NCBI RefSeq assembly: GCF_900290275.1
Contig: NZ_LT985323.1
Location: 1,358,559-1,422,558 of the forward strand
Direction: 5' to 3'
Source: Prevotella merdae
Lineage (GTDB): Bacteria > Bacteroidota > Bacteroidia > Bacteroidales > Bacteroidaceae
Length of the DNA stretch: 64,000 nucleotides
Shown here piece by piece: positions 1 to 8,206 of this stretch. A model generated the notes under the pieces. It saw nothing but the letters and a program-made list of their open reading frames with translations. It was not told the DNA's origin and made no database searches. The position numbers were made by a program, and so were the translations under genes. How positions within the stretch are numbered: the stretch's first letter is position 1; each line of letters starts with the position of its first letter.

Positions 1-69
1 ACTTGTATTATCAATAATACTTAGAGTGGTCAACTAAAATCGTTAAACCACAATATAAATCTCTATTCC

Positions 70-146
70 GTGACACGGAACGGCCATTCGGCGACACGGA
101 ACGGCCATTCGGTGTCACGGAACACACATTCGGTGTCACGGAACGG
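70..146. repeat. 21-bp tandem repeat, about 3.7 copies
   Basis: Units begin at 70, 91, 112 and 133 (last one partial). The first two copies differ at one position; the third carries several changes. The shared core is CACGGAAC. A 21-base period keeps any reading frame open, so the coding appearance (a repeated TRNGHS-like heptad) is a by-product. The regular adjacent spacing without unique spacers rules out a CRISPR array. Function is unknown. Confidence 0.85.
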
Positions 147-351
147 AAACCTTATACAACTAAACTCTCACTTTATAATAGTATACATTATTTTTCCTGG
201 TTTCTATCCATTAAACAGCATTGTATTGGATAAAAACCGGCTTTTTTTATCCAGTACAGCGTGTTTATTGGATAAAAAGTTGTATATTGCCATAATTAAC
301 GAGTGAACATACAACGAGCTAATATGAATAATATCATACTAAATCAAAAGA

Positions 352-389
352 AACTTTATAGTACCAAACGTAAATGATACCATAAAGTT
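352..389 (-). terminator. Candidate terminator of the defence operon
   Basis: Fifteen-base arms (352-366 and 375-389) pair with two mismatches around an eight-base loop, about 65 bases past the stop of the last operon gene. On the minus strand the hairpin is followed by the T-rich run TTTCTTTTG, which suits an intrinsic terminator, though the T-run is interrupted. Confidence 0.45.
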
Positions 390-453
390 CCCATTATGTG
401 CAAGAAATCAATCTTGCGTAGTTTATATCAGAAGAGGAATTGTTTGCTGCAAA

Positions 454-747
454 TTAGCGATTAACATCCATTAACTCGTCTTTTGCTGTTTCAATGGCTG
501 TAAGTTTCAATTCGTCTTCACCCTCTAAAGCATCCAATACTTTGTCGGCAAGCCACAGAGTGAGCATTTCCTTTTCATCCACTTTGAAATATGTTGCCAT
601 TTGAATTACTTGGCTTCTCTTTGCTCGTCTATCGCCACGCTCAATCTTACTGAACATGGGTGTGTCTATTTCTAAGTATGCAGCCACTTGCCGCTGCAAT
701 ATTCCTTGTTCGTCTCTTAGAGCTTTTATCTTGTTTCCGAATAACAT
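454..747 (-). CDS. XRE-family HTH regulator
   Basis: This 97-residue protein is an XRE/Cro-type DNA-binding protein. Residues about 6-60 form the five-helix HTH_3 fold, with the recognition region around FSKIERGDRRAKRSQ. The rest is a short acidic tail that may mediate dimerisation. It is the last gene of the minus-strand operon that begins at the methyltransferase, seven bases behind the AlbA_2 gene. By analogy with controller proteins of restriction-modification loci, and because an HTH gene is encoded within the operon, it probably tunes operon expression; the binding site is not evident, though the perfect inverted repeat at 10971-11013 upstream of the operon promoter is a candidate. The fold is secure; the target is inference. 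Confidence 0.85.
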   Translation of the reverse strand: MLFGNKIKALRDEQGILQRQVAAYLEIDTPMFSKIERGDRRAKRSQVIQMATYFKVDEKEMLTLWLADKVLDALEGEDELKLTAIETAKDELMDVNR

Positions 748-754
748 ATCCGTT

Positions 755-2278
755 TTATTCTTTGTCTAATATTACGATTTCCCAATAGCCTCTAAATCTA
801 CCACCTGTTCGTTTAATTTTGCCTAATTCACGAAGTTTACGTATTTGCTTCTCAACTCCTCGTGAAGACATATTCAATTGCATTGCGATTTCAGCGGCTG
901 TTATATGTGGGTCTTGTTTTATAATATCTATAATCAAGTCCTTTGTTTCCGAACTTCTTTCCGAACTTTTCGTTTTTGTTTCCGAACCGAGTATATCTGT
1001 TTCCGAACTTTCATTACATTCTTCATGAACAGGAATAGTAATCAAGAACGTCAAGCGATCATCAGTTGTTTCAAAGATGGCGCGTGGCGACCCGTTCTCT
1101 GCTAACTTCGCTTGAATTGTTGGAACACCGGTTGAGCGACCTTCTGTAAGGTCGAGTTCTTTCAAGAAGTCGCCTAACCTTCGATTTCGGTAGCGACGGC
1201 TTTTCAGCATATCGCCTTTTGCAATATCTTCTTTGGAGATACTTCTATCTGGGCCAGGACAATTAAGTATAGATATTCCGCTCGGCTCAATGGTTATCTC
1301 TATTGGTTCATGCTGTAAGAAATCTCTATGATATACGGAGTTTACAACAGCTTCCTCAATAGCATCGTATGGATAATTCCAAAAACGTTCTGCTTCCTGT
1401 CTGCCCGACACTTTACGCACATGTTCTTTGAGAACATTGCTCTTGATGTAATCCATTGTCTGCTTTATCATCTGCGGAACACTGCCCTTGAATGTTACCT
1501 CGGTAAAATTGTTGGGGTCTTTCATTTTTCCGTTAGGGAATGTCACCACATCAATCTGGGTGTATGGGAAGAACTTGTTTGGGTTCTCGCAGAACATCAT
1601 GGCTGCCACGTTACGAAGCAAACGATTCTCTTTCGGACCAGTGTATAGTTCCATTTGGTCAAGAATTGTAGCAAGCGGGATTGTTATCACCTCATCAGCA
1701 AGCTTGCTACCCACCTTGACAAGATAATCACGAAGAAGCACCAATGAGATATCTTCCAACTGTATGTCGCTATTTCCTCGTTCGTCAAAAGGCATACGGT
1801 TGGCCAACTCACGCAATTCAACAAGAACTTCACCTCTTGCTTCTATGCTACTTGTCCCGCTACGGATGTAGAAATACTCCTTTGAACCTTTTGCTGTAAC
1901 ATTCACCGGTACGGAATAAGGACGATAACTACCTGCTGGACACCAAATTACAATCACCTGTTTGCCGTCCACCTCTTCCACTGAGGTACGAGGCAAATAG
2001 TATGGAGCCATCTTGTTATTGTACGCAACCATCTCCTGCAATATGCCATCAATCTTTTCTATTGGCACACCTTCTACAGGACGAATTGCCATACCTGTCT
2101 TATCATCGGTATCTACACCTACAATGATATATCCACCGCCAAGGTCATCAAAGTCATTGGCGAAAGCACATATACTGTGATATATGCTTCCTGGGTTCCA
2201 ACCTTTCTTGAACTCAATGCGGTTAGATTCTATTTTCTGCTTGTTAAGCAGGTCGTTTATGTTTATTGCTAGTGCCAT
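755..2278 (-). CDS. AlbA_2 / GHKL ATP-binding regulator with C-terminal winged helix
   Basis: The 507-residue protein has the layout of the Schlafen-type AlbA_2 family. The N-terminal AlbA_2 domain (about 15-130) carries the IEFKKG and GGGYIIVGV motifs. A GHKL-like ATPase region (about 290-415) contains EEAVVNSVYHRDF. A low-complexity linker rich in Ser-Glu-Thr (about 417-441) leads to a winged-helix domain (about 445-500). Members are commonly annotated as ATP-binding or transcriptional regulators and sit in many defence loci. It lies nine bases behind the AIPR gene and seven bases before the XRE gene, so it is co-transcribed with both. The linker is encoded by repeated TTTCCGAAC units on the plus strand (about 949-1009). 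A regulatory or sensing role is inferred. Confidence 0.85.
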   Translation of the reverse strand: MALAININDLLNKQKIESNRIEFKKGWNPGSIYHSICAFANDFDDLGGGYIIVGVDTDDKTGMAIRPVEGVPIEKIDGILQEMVAYNNKMAPYYLPRTSVEEVDGKQVIVIWCPAGSYRPYSVPVNVTAKGSKEYFYIRSGTSSIEARGEVLVELRELANRMPFDERGNSDIQLEDISLVLLRDYLVKVGSKLADEVITIPLATILDQMELYTGPKENRLLRNVAAMMFCENPNKFFPYTQIDVVTFPNGKMKDPNNFTEVTFKGSVPQMIKQTMDYIKSNVLKEHVRKVSGRQEAERFWNYPYDAIEEAVVNSVYHRDFLQHEPIEITIEPSGISILNCPGPDRSISKEDIAKGDMLKSRRYRNRRLGDFLKELDLTEGRSTGVPTIQAKLAENGSPRAIFETTDDRLTFLITIPVHEECNESSETDILGSETKTKSSERSSETKDLIIDIIKQDPHITAAEIAMQLNMSSRGVEKQIRKLRELGKIKRTGGRFRGYWEIVILDKE

Positions 2279-2287
2279 AAATGTTTT

Positions 2288-4405
2288 TTAATTGGGCATT
2301 ATGTAGCCTTTGTCTTCAGCCTTGTTCACGATTTTAACCAAACGCTTACATTGTGAGGCAGAAGGTAAATTCTGCTTTGCAATGTAGTCTGCAATTCCTT
2401 TTATAAAGCTACAATCACCATAAGAAAGAACGTTCTCTTTCATAAGGTCATTGTATACTTTCATCCAATAATTTGCTCCAAGATTGAAAATTTCCACAGA
2501 TGCATCAATAGCTGCGTCAAACTTATGTGCACGTTTTGCTGCACGTTCTGCATTTTTTGTTTCTTCGATAGACACTAATGTTGACAAGAATGTTTCACCA
2601 AGTGTATATTTGTAATCTTGGAAATTCTTCCATACAGCTTGTGTACGTGATATGGTTCTAACGATACCTCCGTTTGCTTGATCCATCAAGAAGTTATGAG
2701 TACAATACGCAAGTCTCAACAATTCTTCTGCCAATTCAGGATAAAGAGTTTGTTTCTGCCATATATAACGCCAGTCAATATCTTTGCCTTTAGGGATGAG
2801 AGTCATGAGTTTGGCTATCGTATATGGTACTATCTGGGCTTTGTTACCACCTTTAGGATACCATGAAGCCTTACTAATCAATCCATCAAGAGTATCGAAA
2901 AGTATAACGGAGCTAACGCATTTACGGAAGAAATCCTCATTTATACTATCTCTATTCTCATCGTAAATTTTTTCAATAACACCAGCAAATCTATTGAAAT
3001 TGATTGCAGAACTTTGGCATACTTGATGTGGATTCATCAGTATTGTATTGTAACATTTTGCAAGCTTTTCCTTTTTGATGACTTGATTCTTAGGATGCAT
3101 CTCACAAAATTTCTTTTTCTGTGCTGGTGTCAGTTTCATTTGTTCCTGTTCCCATTTGCCTCGCGAACGCTCATAAAACCATATCGTTTGATATGGATTT
3201 CCATTTACAGGAGGTGCCATTACCTTTTTAGACAATTTTTCCATTAACACATGGAATGGGTGGTTAGAGAAAAAATCAGCCTCAGAAACAGCATTTTGGC
3301 TATTTGCACATTGTGAAATAGTCTTTGTTATGCTGTTATATTGCTCTACTTGTTCTTCAGACAAATCATTTTCAACATTCAAGACTGTCAATTTCATCGG
3401 AACATACAAATTATCCATGCCATAGCGAGCTTCTTTTTTAATGATGGCATTAGCCAAAGAAGCCGTCGTTTGACCTCCGTTGATAATTTGCAGATCCTTA
3501 AAATGTACTATTTGAGTTTTATCTGCAGAAAATGAAACAGAACGAGCAACAACAGCTATACCATTATTGAAAGTGAAGAAATTCTCAGGATGATTTATGA
3601 TAGTATCTCTAATTCCTTTGTTGACTTTTCCTCTTACACTTAAAAATGCTCGCACATTGCCTTGTAGTAGTTTGCTTCCATATTTTAGGTAAATGTCAGC
3701 AAGAAACTTACCTGGCACAATGCCAAGATAGGCATCATATTCACTGTCAACTCCAATGTCTGCTTTTAGACACTGGATACCATCACAACCAAAGTCAGTA
3801 GTATCTATTTCTATTATCTCACTTGAATTAGAGGCAAATGTTTGATAGAATCGTTCTAATGTCCATACGTTAAGTTCGACAGGACGACCCAAAAATTCAG
3901 GTTTAGACAAATTCTTCACTTGCTTGCTTAGTGTGGCATTAGACAATATAAAGAATTTGAAACGAAGGATTTCTGTAGATAGCAATCCTTTACCTATCTT
4001 TTTACGAAACTCATTTGCTATAATCAGTGTTGGATCGGAATCGTCACAATATTTGCTGATATTACCTTGTACACATTCATCAAGGAAATTCAACATATGT
4101 GTGTATATATCCTCTATACGTGAATTTGTAAGTGTTGGGGTACTATCACGTTCATTGGTAAAATCACTTGCAATCAAAATTAATGCCCCATCAGCTTCAT
4201 CATATGCGTAAGCATCAAATGCAAGCAATCTATTTCGAGAACCGCGCATCTCTACAGACATTGGTATAGGATCGTTCAACTCTCCGATTTCTTCCAAGTC
4301 CGAAAGATATTTCTCTATGAATTGAGTTTCAGGATCAGTGCCTTCATGTTCGGCATTGAATCTCAATTCATCGATAAATTGTTTTCTATATTCCTTGATG
4401 TCCAT
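2288..4405 (-). CDS. AIPR-family protein (abortive infection phage resistance)
   Basis: The 705-residue protein shows the signatures of the AIPR family (Pfam AIPR): FFTFNNGIAV at about 276-285, INGGQTTASL at about 308-317, and the preceding VRGKVNKGIRDTI segment. The name comes from phage abortive-infection proteins, but the biochemical activity is poorly defined. The N-terminal 100 residues contain a strand pattern with conserved acids (DAYAYDEADG and IASDF) that could be a degenerate nuclease-like fold; that is only a suggestion. It sits 18 bases behind the PD-(D/E)XK gene and 9 bases before the AlbA_2 gene. Pairing of AIPR with Z1 helicase, MORC-like ATPase and methylase is a known computational association, and this operon has all of them. 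Confidence 0.9.
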   Translation of the reverse strand: MDIKEYRKQFIDELRFNAEHEGTDPETQFIEKYLSDLEEIGELNDPIPMSVEMRGSRNRLLAFDAYAYDEADGALILIASDFTNERDSTPTLTNSRIEDIYTHMLNFLDECVQGNISKYCDDSDPTLIIANEFRKKIGKGLLSTEILRFKFFILSNATLSKQVKNLSKPEFLGRPVELNVWTLERFYQTFASNSSEIIEIDTTDFGCDGIQCLKADIGVDSEYDAYLGIVPGKFLADIYLKYGSKLLQGNVRAFLSVRGKVNKGIRDTIINHPENFFTFNNGIAVVARSVSFSADKTQIVHFKDLQIINGGQTTASLANAIIKKEARYGMDNLYVPMKLTVLNVENDLSEEQVEQYNSITKTISQCANSQNAVSEADFFSNHPFHVLMEKLSKKVMAPPVNGNPYQTIWFYERSRGKWEQEQMKLTPAQKKKFCEMHPKNQVIKKEKLAKCYNTILMNPHQVCQSSAINFNRFAGVIEKIYDENRDSINEDFFRKCVSSVILFDTLDGLISKASWYPKGGNKAQIVPYTIAKLMTLIPKGKDIDWRYIWQKQTLYPELAEELLRLAYCTHNFLMDQANGGIVRTISRTQAVWKNFQDYKYTLGETFLSTLVSIEETKNAERAAKRAHKFDAAIDASVEIFNLGANYWMKVYNDLMKENVLSYGDCSFIKGIADYIAKQNLPSASQCKRLVKIVNKAEDKGYIMPN

Positions 4406-4423
4406 AATTTAAAGATTTGTTCT

Positions 4424-5341
4424 TTACGAAATTTTAAACTTTTCTATATTTGAGAGTACAATATCATATTGTATTTTAGAAATTGCTTTAGGTAATTTCT
4501 CTCTCATAACTCGTGGAAAATCGTTTCCTTCAACTTTATATATATTCATAGCCTTCAAGTCGTATACATAATTGTCATTTTCGGGAGAAAAGTCAAAGCC
4601 GTATAGTCCAAGCTTAGCAAGAAAGTAATCCTTTTGGATAGTGGAACTTATAGAGGCAATAATGTTAGTGACAAGTGCATTTAACCTTAACCCATTATAT
4701 GATGTGCTCATCTTCTCTAAAGCATATACAACAAGGAAACCGCAGACTTTACTGTCTAATTGCTCTACTGACGAGATATGAACAGTCTCCTTGCCTACAG
4801 CTATTGTTTTAATTTCATACCATTCTTCATCAAGCGAAAAATCCTTATGAGTCTTTTCTGGGCCAGTCCAACTTTCCAACGCCTTATCTAAACCTTTATC
4901 AAGAATCATCACACCTTTAAGAAAAAGTAGCTCACCAATCAATCCCATGATTTCAATCTCTGAGAGATTTCCATGATTAGGCTTAAACAATTGTTTCCAA
5001 GAAAAATAGCGAGTTCTTAAAGTGTGATAAGCGGTTTCATCGTCATTGATAACTGCACATGAAGACATTAAATCTTCACAAAAAGTGCAGAAATACTCAA
5101 GTAAAGAAGGTTTCTCCAATGAGAATCGTAAGAAAATGTCGTTGTTACAATTGATGTGAGATACACTTATAATCTCAGAACTTTTTGTTTTGGAGATTTT
5201 AAAACTACCTCTAAAGTCGAAAGAATAACGGCCATACTCGTCCCTTCCAACATAGATATTAATATTACGATTATTACCTATGCGGATGAAATGACTTGCA
5301 GGGATATCTCCTGAAAGGATTGTGAAAATCTTAGTCTGCAT
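4424..5341 (-). CDS. PD-(D/E)XK motif protein (DUF4420), predicted nuclease
   Basis: This 305-residue protein matches the DUF4420 / PD-(D/E)XK motif family. The catalytic pattern is visible: a helix with E137 in GLIGELLFLKG, D167 in KDFSLDEE, and the E176-x-K178 pair in WYEIKTI. All metal-binding residues appear present, so it is a plausible active restriction-type endonuclease. Its start codon lies inside the last codons of the Z1 helicase gene (11-base overlap), which implies translational coupling and stoichiometric production with the helicase. In this operon it is the likeliest DNA-cleaving component, working with the Z1 motor and the MORC-like ATPase. Substrate preference, presumably DNA lacking the neighbour's cytosine methylation, is inferred. 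Confidence 0.85.
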   Translation of the reverse strand: MQTKIFTILSGDIPASHFIRIGNNRNINIYVGRDEYGRYSFDFRGSFKISKTKSSEIISVSHINCNNDIFLRFSLEKPSLLEYFCTFCEDLMSSCAVINDDETAYHTLRTRYFSWKQLFKPNHGNLSEIEIMGLIGELLFLKGVMILDKGLDKALESWTGPEKTHKDFSLDEEWYEIKTIAVGKETVHISSVEQLDSKVCGFLVVYALEKMSTSYNGLRLNALVTNIIASISSTIQKDYFLAKLGLYGFDFSPENDNYVYDLKAMNIYKVEGNDFPRVMREKLPKAISKIQYDIVLSNIEKFKIS

Positions 5342-8204
5342 CGTCTACCTCCTCTTCTTCTATATCCTCAATATTGAGACGTTGAAAAATCTTGTTTATT
5401 TTGTAATGAACAGCATTTTCCATTCCTTGTACTCCTGGCAAACCTATTGCAAAAGCGATAATTTTGTCATTGCCAAGTTCTGTACGGAATTTGGTCATTC
5501 GCTCATTCTCGTCAGATGTCGCTTCCTTGGGCGCTATGGGCATGATAATGAAAATTGGTTTCCTTTGCGGCAAGTATTGAAAATATGCTTTCAGTTTAAA
5601 TTCACGTCCTTCAGTAGGTTCTCCTTTTGAAATCCAATCCTCTGTACATCTTTTTTCAGCAAGCTGTATCTGCTCCTTTGATAAAGCGAATTTGCCTTCT
5701 GAGCTACCACTTAATACTCTACGCCTTGAACTAATTTGTACTACATTTCTATTCCCATATTCAATGGAACGTTTCATGCACCTTATAGCTTTTAACCCAT
5801 CGAAAGAAACATGCTCTTGGCTTTCACCACCTTCTATCACTATATCCCATAGTTCTATTCCTGTATTGTTTGGATCGGATAAGAACTCCAAAATGTTAGG
5901 AATGTGGAAATTACCGTTTGCCATTGAACATTTTATGTTTTTAAGAAATGAAATTACTAAATCCTTTGGTACATTCTCGAAGAATCTTGAAGTTCCATCG
6001 GATGCATCACACACGTCTTTATTTGACTTTTTAACCAAATCCGTGTATCTGAGAGTGTATCCTCCAGCAAACAATCTGGCTATCAAATCACCTGTTTGTT
6101 TAAGGTTATTTCTGTTATGCTCGATGTTAAAACTCACATAAGGTGTATCATAGATATTTCCATAGAATGAATAGCGAACATCTAAGCCAAGAGCATTACG
6201 CATCTTATTGGATGCTGTTATCTGTAACTCCACGGAATTGTCTCGAACCTTAATACCAAAATCTTTTGGTGTAAGGCGTTGGTCGTACATATCTTTAATA
6301 TTGTCTTTCAATTCTTGAGAAGATCTCGCTACTTCTGCATACCATTCTGCACTATTCTTGCTTGTCCAAATTTGGAATATATCATCATAACCAGCACGAT
6401 AGCCAAACCAACGTCCCATCTGCATTAACACATCAAAAGTTGAAGTGTTACGATAAAAGTAACTTACAAGAAGTCCTTCCAAAGTAAGCCCACGGGACAG
6501 GGCAAGTCCACCCACTGCAATGACACGTAAAAATTTATTGTTACGATAGTCAAGAGCACTGCTCTGTTTAGAGCCATTGACTACCATAATTTTAATTTTA
6601 TCTATAGCATTTAGTATGGCCTGTTTCTGTATGATGCGCTCAAAAGTTATGTCATGAACATGTACAAAATGCTTATTCCAAATAGTTTCAAACCTTTTGT
6701 ATAAAGGCAAGGACTTATTGCTCTCCGAATCGTCACTAAAGTTGAATCGGATGTCATCTACTATTTTTTCGTGCAATGTTTCAATATGTTCAGCAATATA
6801 CTTTTGTACTTTTATAAAACGGCTCATATTAACTAACATACTGCGTGGAGAGGAATGGTTTCCTCGTAAATCACGTATTGTATTAGCTAAATAGAAACAA
6901 TAGACAGCTTCATCCAATGATTTTGGTAGTTGCCCATTCCATTCTTTTTTATGACGGTAATAAAATGTACCTGAATTTAATGTCTCGGCATCATTCTCTA
7001 CCATATCATGATATTCTTCTGATGTGTAATCAGGTTCTTCTATATCGGTTATGTAGCGAAGATTCCTGTAATAAGGACCATCCTCATAGAATATTTTTTG
7101 AGCACCCACATAATTAGATGGTGGCTCTAAAGCATAAATAAAATGTTCAGGAAACAGATCTGCATTTCTCATGCTGTCAACGGAGTCTGGATCTATGAAA
7201 ACATTTGCGAATGGCGTTGCTGTAAACCCTACATAAGTTGTATCTTTGAATAAGCAACATACTTGGCGTATGAGCTTATTTGTTTTTGTGGGATCCGTTT
7301 CGTCTTTCTTGGTGTTTACGGATGCATTGTCTGCTTCATCGTCAATAAGTAACATTGGTATATCAATGTAACCCTTTACTGTATCAACATTTTGATCATA
7401 TAACCATTTATAAAGTTTGTTTAATACAGATACATTCTTCTTAACGACAAAAACTATAAGTGAGTTTTGTGAATTTAAAGACATGGCAATTTTATCATGG
7501 TTGCCAACAAAATCACTTACACATGATGTAAAAGACGTAGCTCTAAGTTGCTTGTTGTCTTTTCCAACACCAATTTTGTTGCTAACCACTTGTTTGCCAA
7601 CTTTTTTATACGTTATGCCGACAATACTTTCGTCTATACGTTCTTGCGTTTGCTGTCGAAGGCTTTCTGTTATACCAGCAAGGAGTATTACAACTTTATA
7701 TCCAGCATCAGCAGCTTTGCAAATAAGACCTGAGTATGTGGCTGTTTTACCGGATTGGACATCACCAATTACAAGTCCTTTTCTAAATCTCTTACCCCCA
7801 AACAGCTCTTTTGGATTTCCAAGACAATTCATGATGTTAGGCAAAGTTTCTTCATCCAAAAGATTTATACTCTTAATGTTAAAAGAGGGATTTGCCAAGA
7901 GAAGACTTTTGTATCTATTCCAAAAGTAAGGATCTTCTATTTTGTCATTGCTGTACCATTCGTTAGCATTGTCGTAATCGTCAAATATAACATGCCCTTT
8001 AGCGTGAGTTATCTGGAACTGGTATTCAATATCAGTAAAAAGACGTTTTTTGGCTTTGTCATCACATGAGACTGGAAACAAAGATACAGCTCTATCTATA
8101 TAAGAACTAATGTTCTCATATTTTACCTCTTTACCAGCGCTTTTGTCAGCGTTGATAAATCCATATGTAATTTGCTTTAATGATAAGTATAAATCGTCCG
8201 TCAT
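5331..8204 (-). CDS. Z1-domain superfamily II helicase-like ATPase
   Basis: The 957-residue protein is a Z1-domain protein. Helicase motifs are clear: Walker A GDVQSGKT (147-154), a Walker B / DEAD-like box DDEAD (288-292), the TATPFA motif III-like segment (328-333), and the Z1 signature with the SRGLTLEGL and QMGRWFGYR segments in the C-terminal RecA-like lobe. Z1 proteins are predicted DNA motor proteins that occur almost only with MORC/GHKL ATPases, PD-(D/E)XK nucleases and methylases. The gene starts two bases after the GHKL ATPase gene and overlaps the nuclease gene by 11 bases. The likely role is translocation on, or remodelling of, target DNA to license cleavage. Confidence 0.92.
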   Translation of the reverse strand: MTDDLYLSLKQITYGFINADKSAGKEVKYENISSYIDRAVSLFPVSCDDKAKKRLFTDIEYQFQITHAKGHVIFDDYDNANEWYSNDKIEDPYFWNRYKSLLLANPSFNIKSINLLDEETLPNIMNCLGNPKELFGGKRFRKGLVIGDVQSGKTATYSGLICKAADAGYKVVILLAGITESLRQQTQERIDESIVGITYKKVGKQVVSNKIGVGKDNKQLRATSFTSCVSDFVGNHDKIAMSLNSQNSLIVFVVKKNVSVLNKLYKWLYDQNVDTVKGYIDIPMLLIDDEADNASVNTKKDETDPTKTNKLIRQVCCLFKDTTYVGFTATPFANVFIDPDSVDSMRNADLFPEHFIYALEPPSNYVGAQKIFYEDGPYYRNLRYITDIEEPDYTSEEYHDMVENDAETLNSGTFYYRHKKEWNGQLPKSLDEAVYCFYLANTIRDLRGNHSSPRSMLVNMSRFIKVQKYIAEHIETLHEKIVDDIRFNFSDDSESNKSLPLYKRFETIWNKHFVHVHDITFERIIQKQAILNAIDKIKIMVVNGSKQSSALDYRNNKFLRVIAVGGLALSRGLTLEGLLVSYFYRNTSTFDVLMQMGRWFGYRAGYDDIFQIWTSKNSAEWYAEVARSSQELKDNIKDMYDQRLTPKDFGIKVRDNSVELQITASNKMRNALGLDVRYSFYGNIYDTPYVSFNIEHNRNNLKQTGDLIARLFAGGYTLRYTDLVKKSNKDVCDASDGTSRFFENVPKDLVISFLKNIKCSMANGNFHIPNILEFLSDPNNTGIELWDIVIEGGESQEHVSFDGLKAIRCMKRSIEYGNRNVVQISSRRRVLSGSSEGKFALSKEQIQLAEKRCTEDWISKGEPTEGREFKLKAYFQYLPQRKPIFIIMPIAPKEATSDENERMTKFRTELGNDKIIAFAIGLPGVQGMENAVHYKINKIFQRLNIEDIEEEEVDDAD

Positions 8205-8206
8205 AT

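Larger units (their letters stand above)
1..453. other. AT-rich gene-free left edge with repeats
   Basis: I see no credible gene here. The stretch holds a 21-base tandem repeat (70-146), then several copies of TTGGATAAAAA or its complement (near 206-211, 227-236, 243-253 and 268-280), two of which form a T-rich hairpin at 227-253. An imperfect inverted repeat follows at 352-389. The open frame running through the tandem repeat needs a GTG start and encodes only a seven-residue repeat followed by low-complexity sequence, so I do not call it a gene. Confidence 0.6.

Noticed and set aside
70..146. Possible CRISPR array
   Set aside because: The units touch each other without unique spacers, and no cas gene is in the window. 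The same holds for the array at 36014-36101.
70..306. 78-residue frame across the left-edge tandem repeat
   Set aside because: It needs a GTG start, its first third is only the translated 21-base repeat, and the rest is low-complexity AT-rich sequence with no domain.
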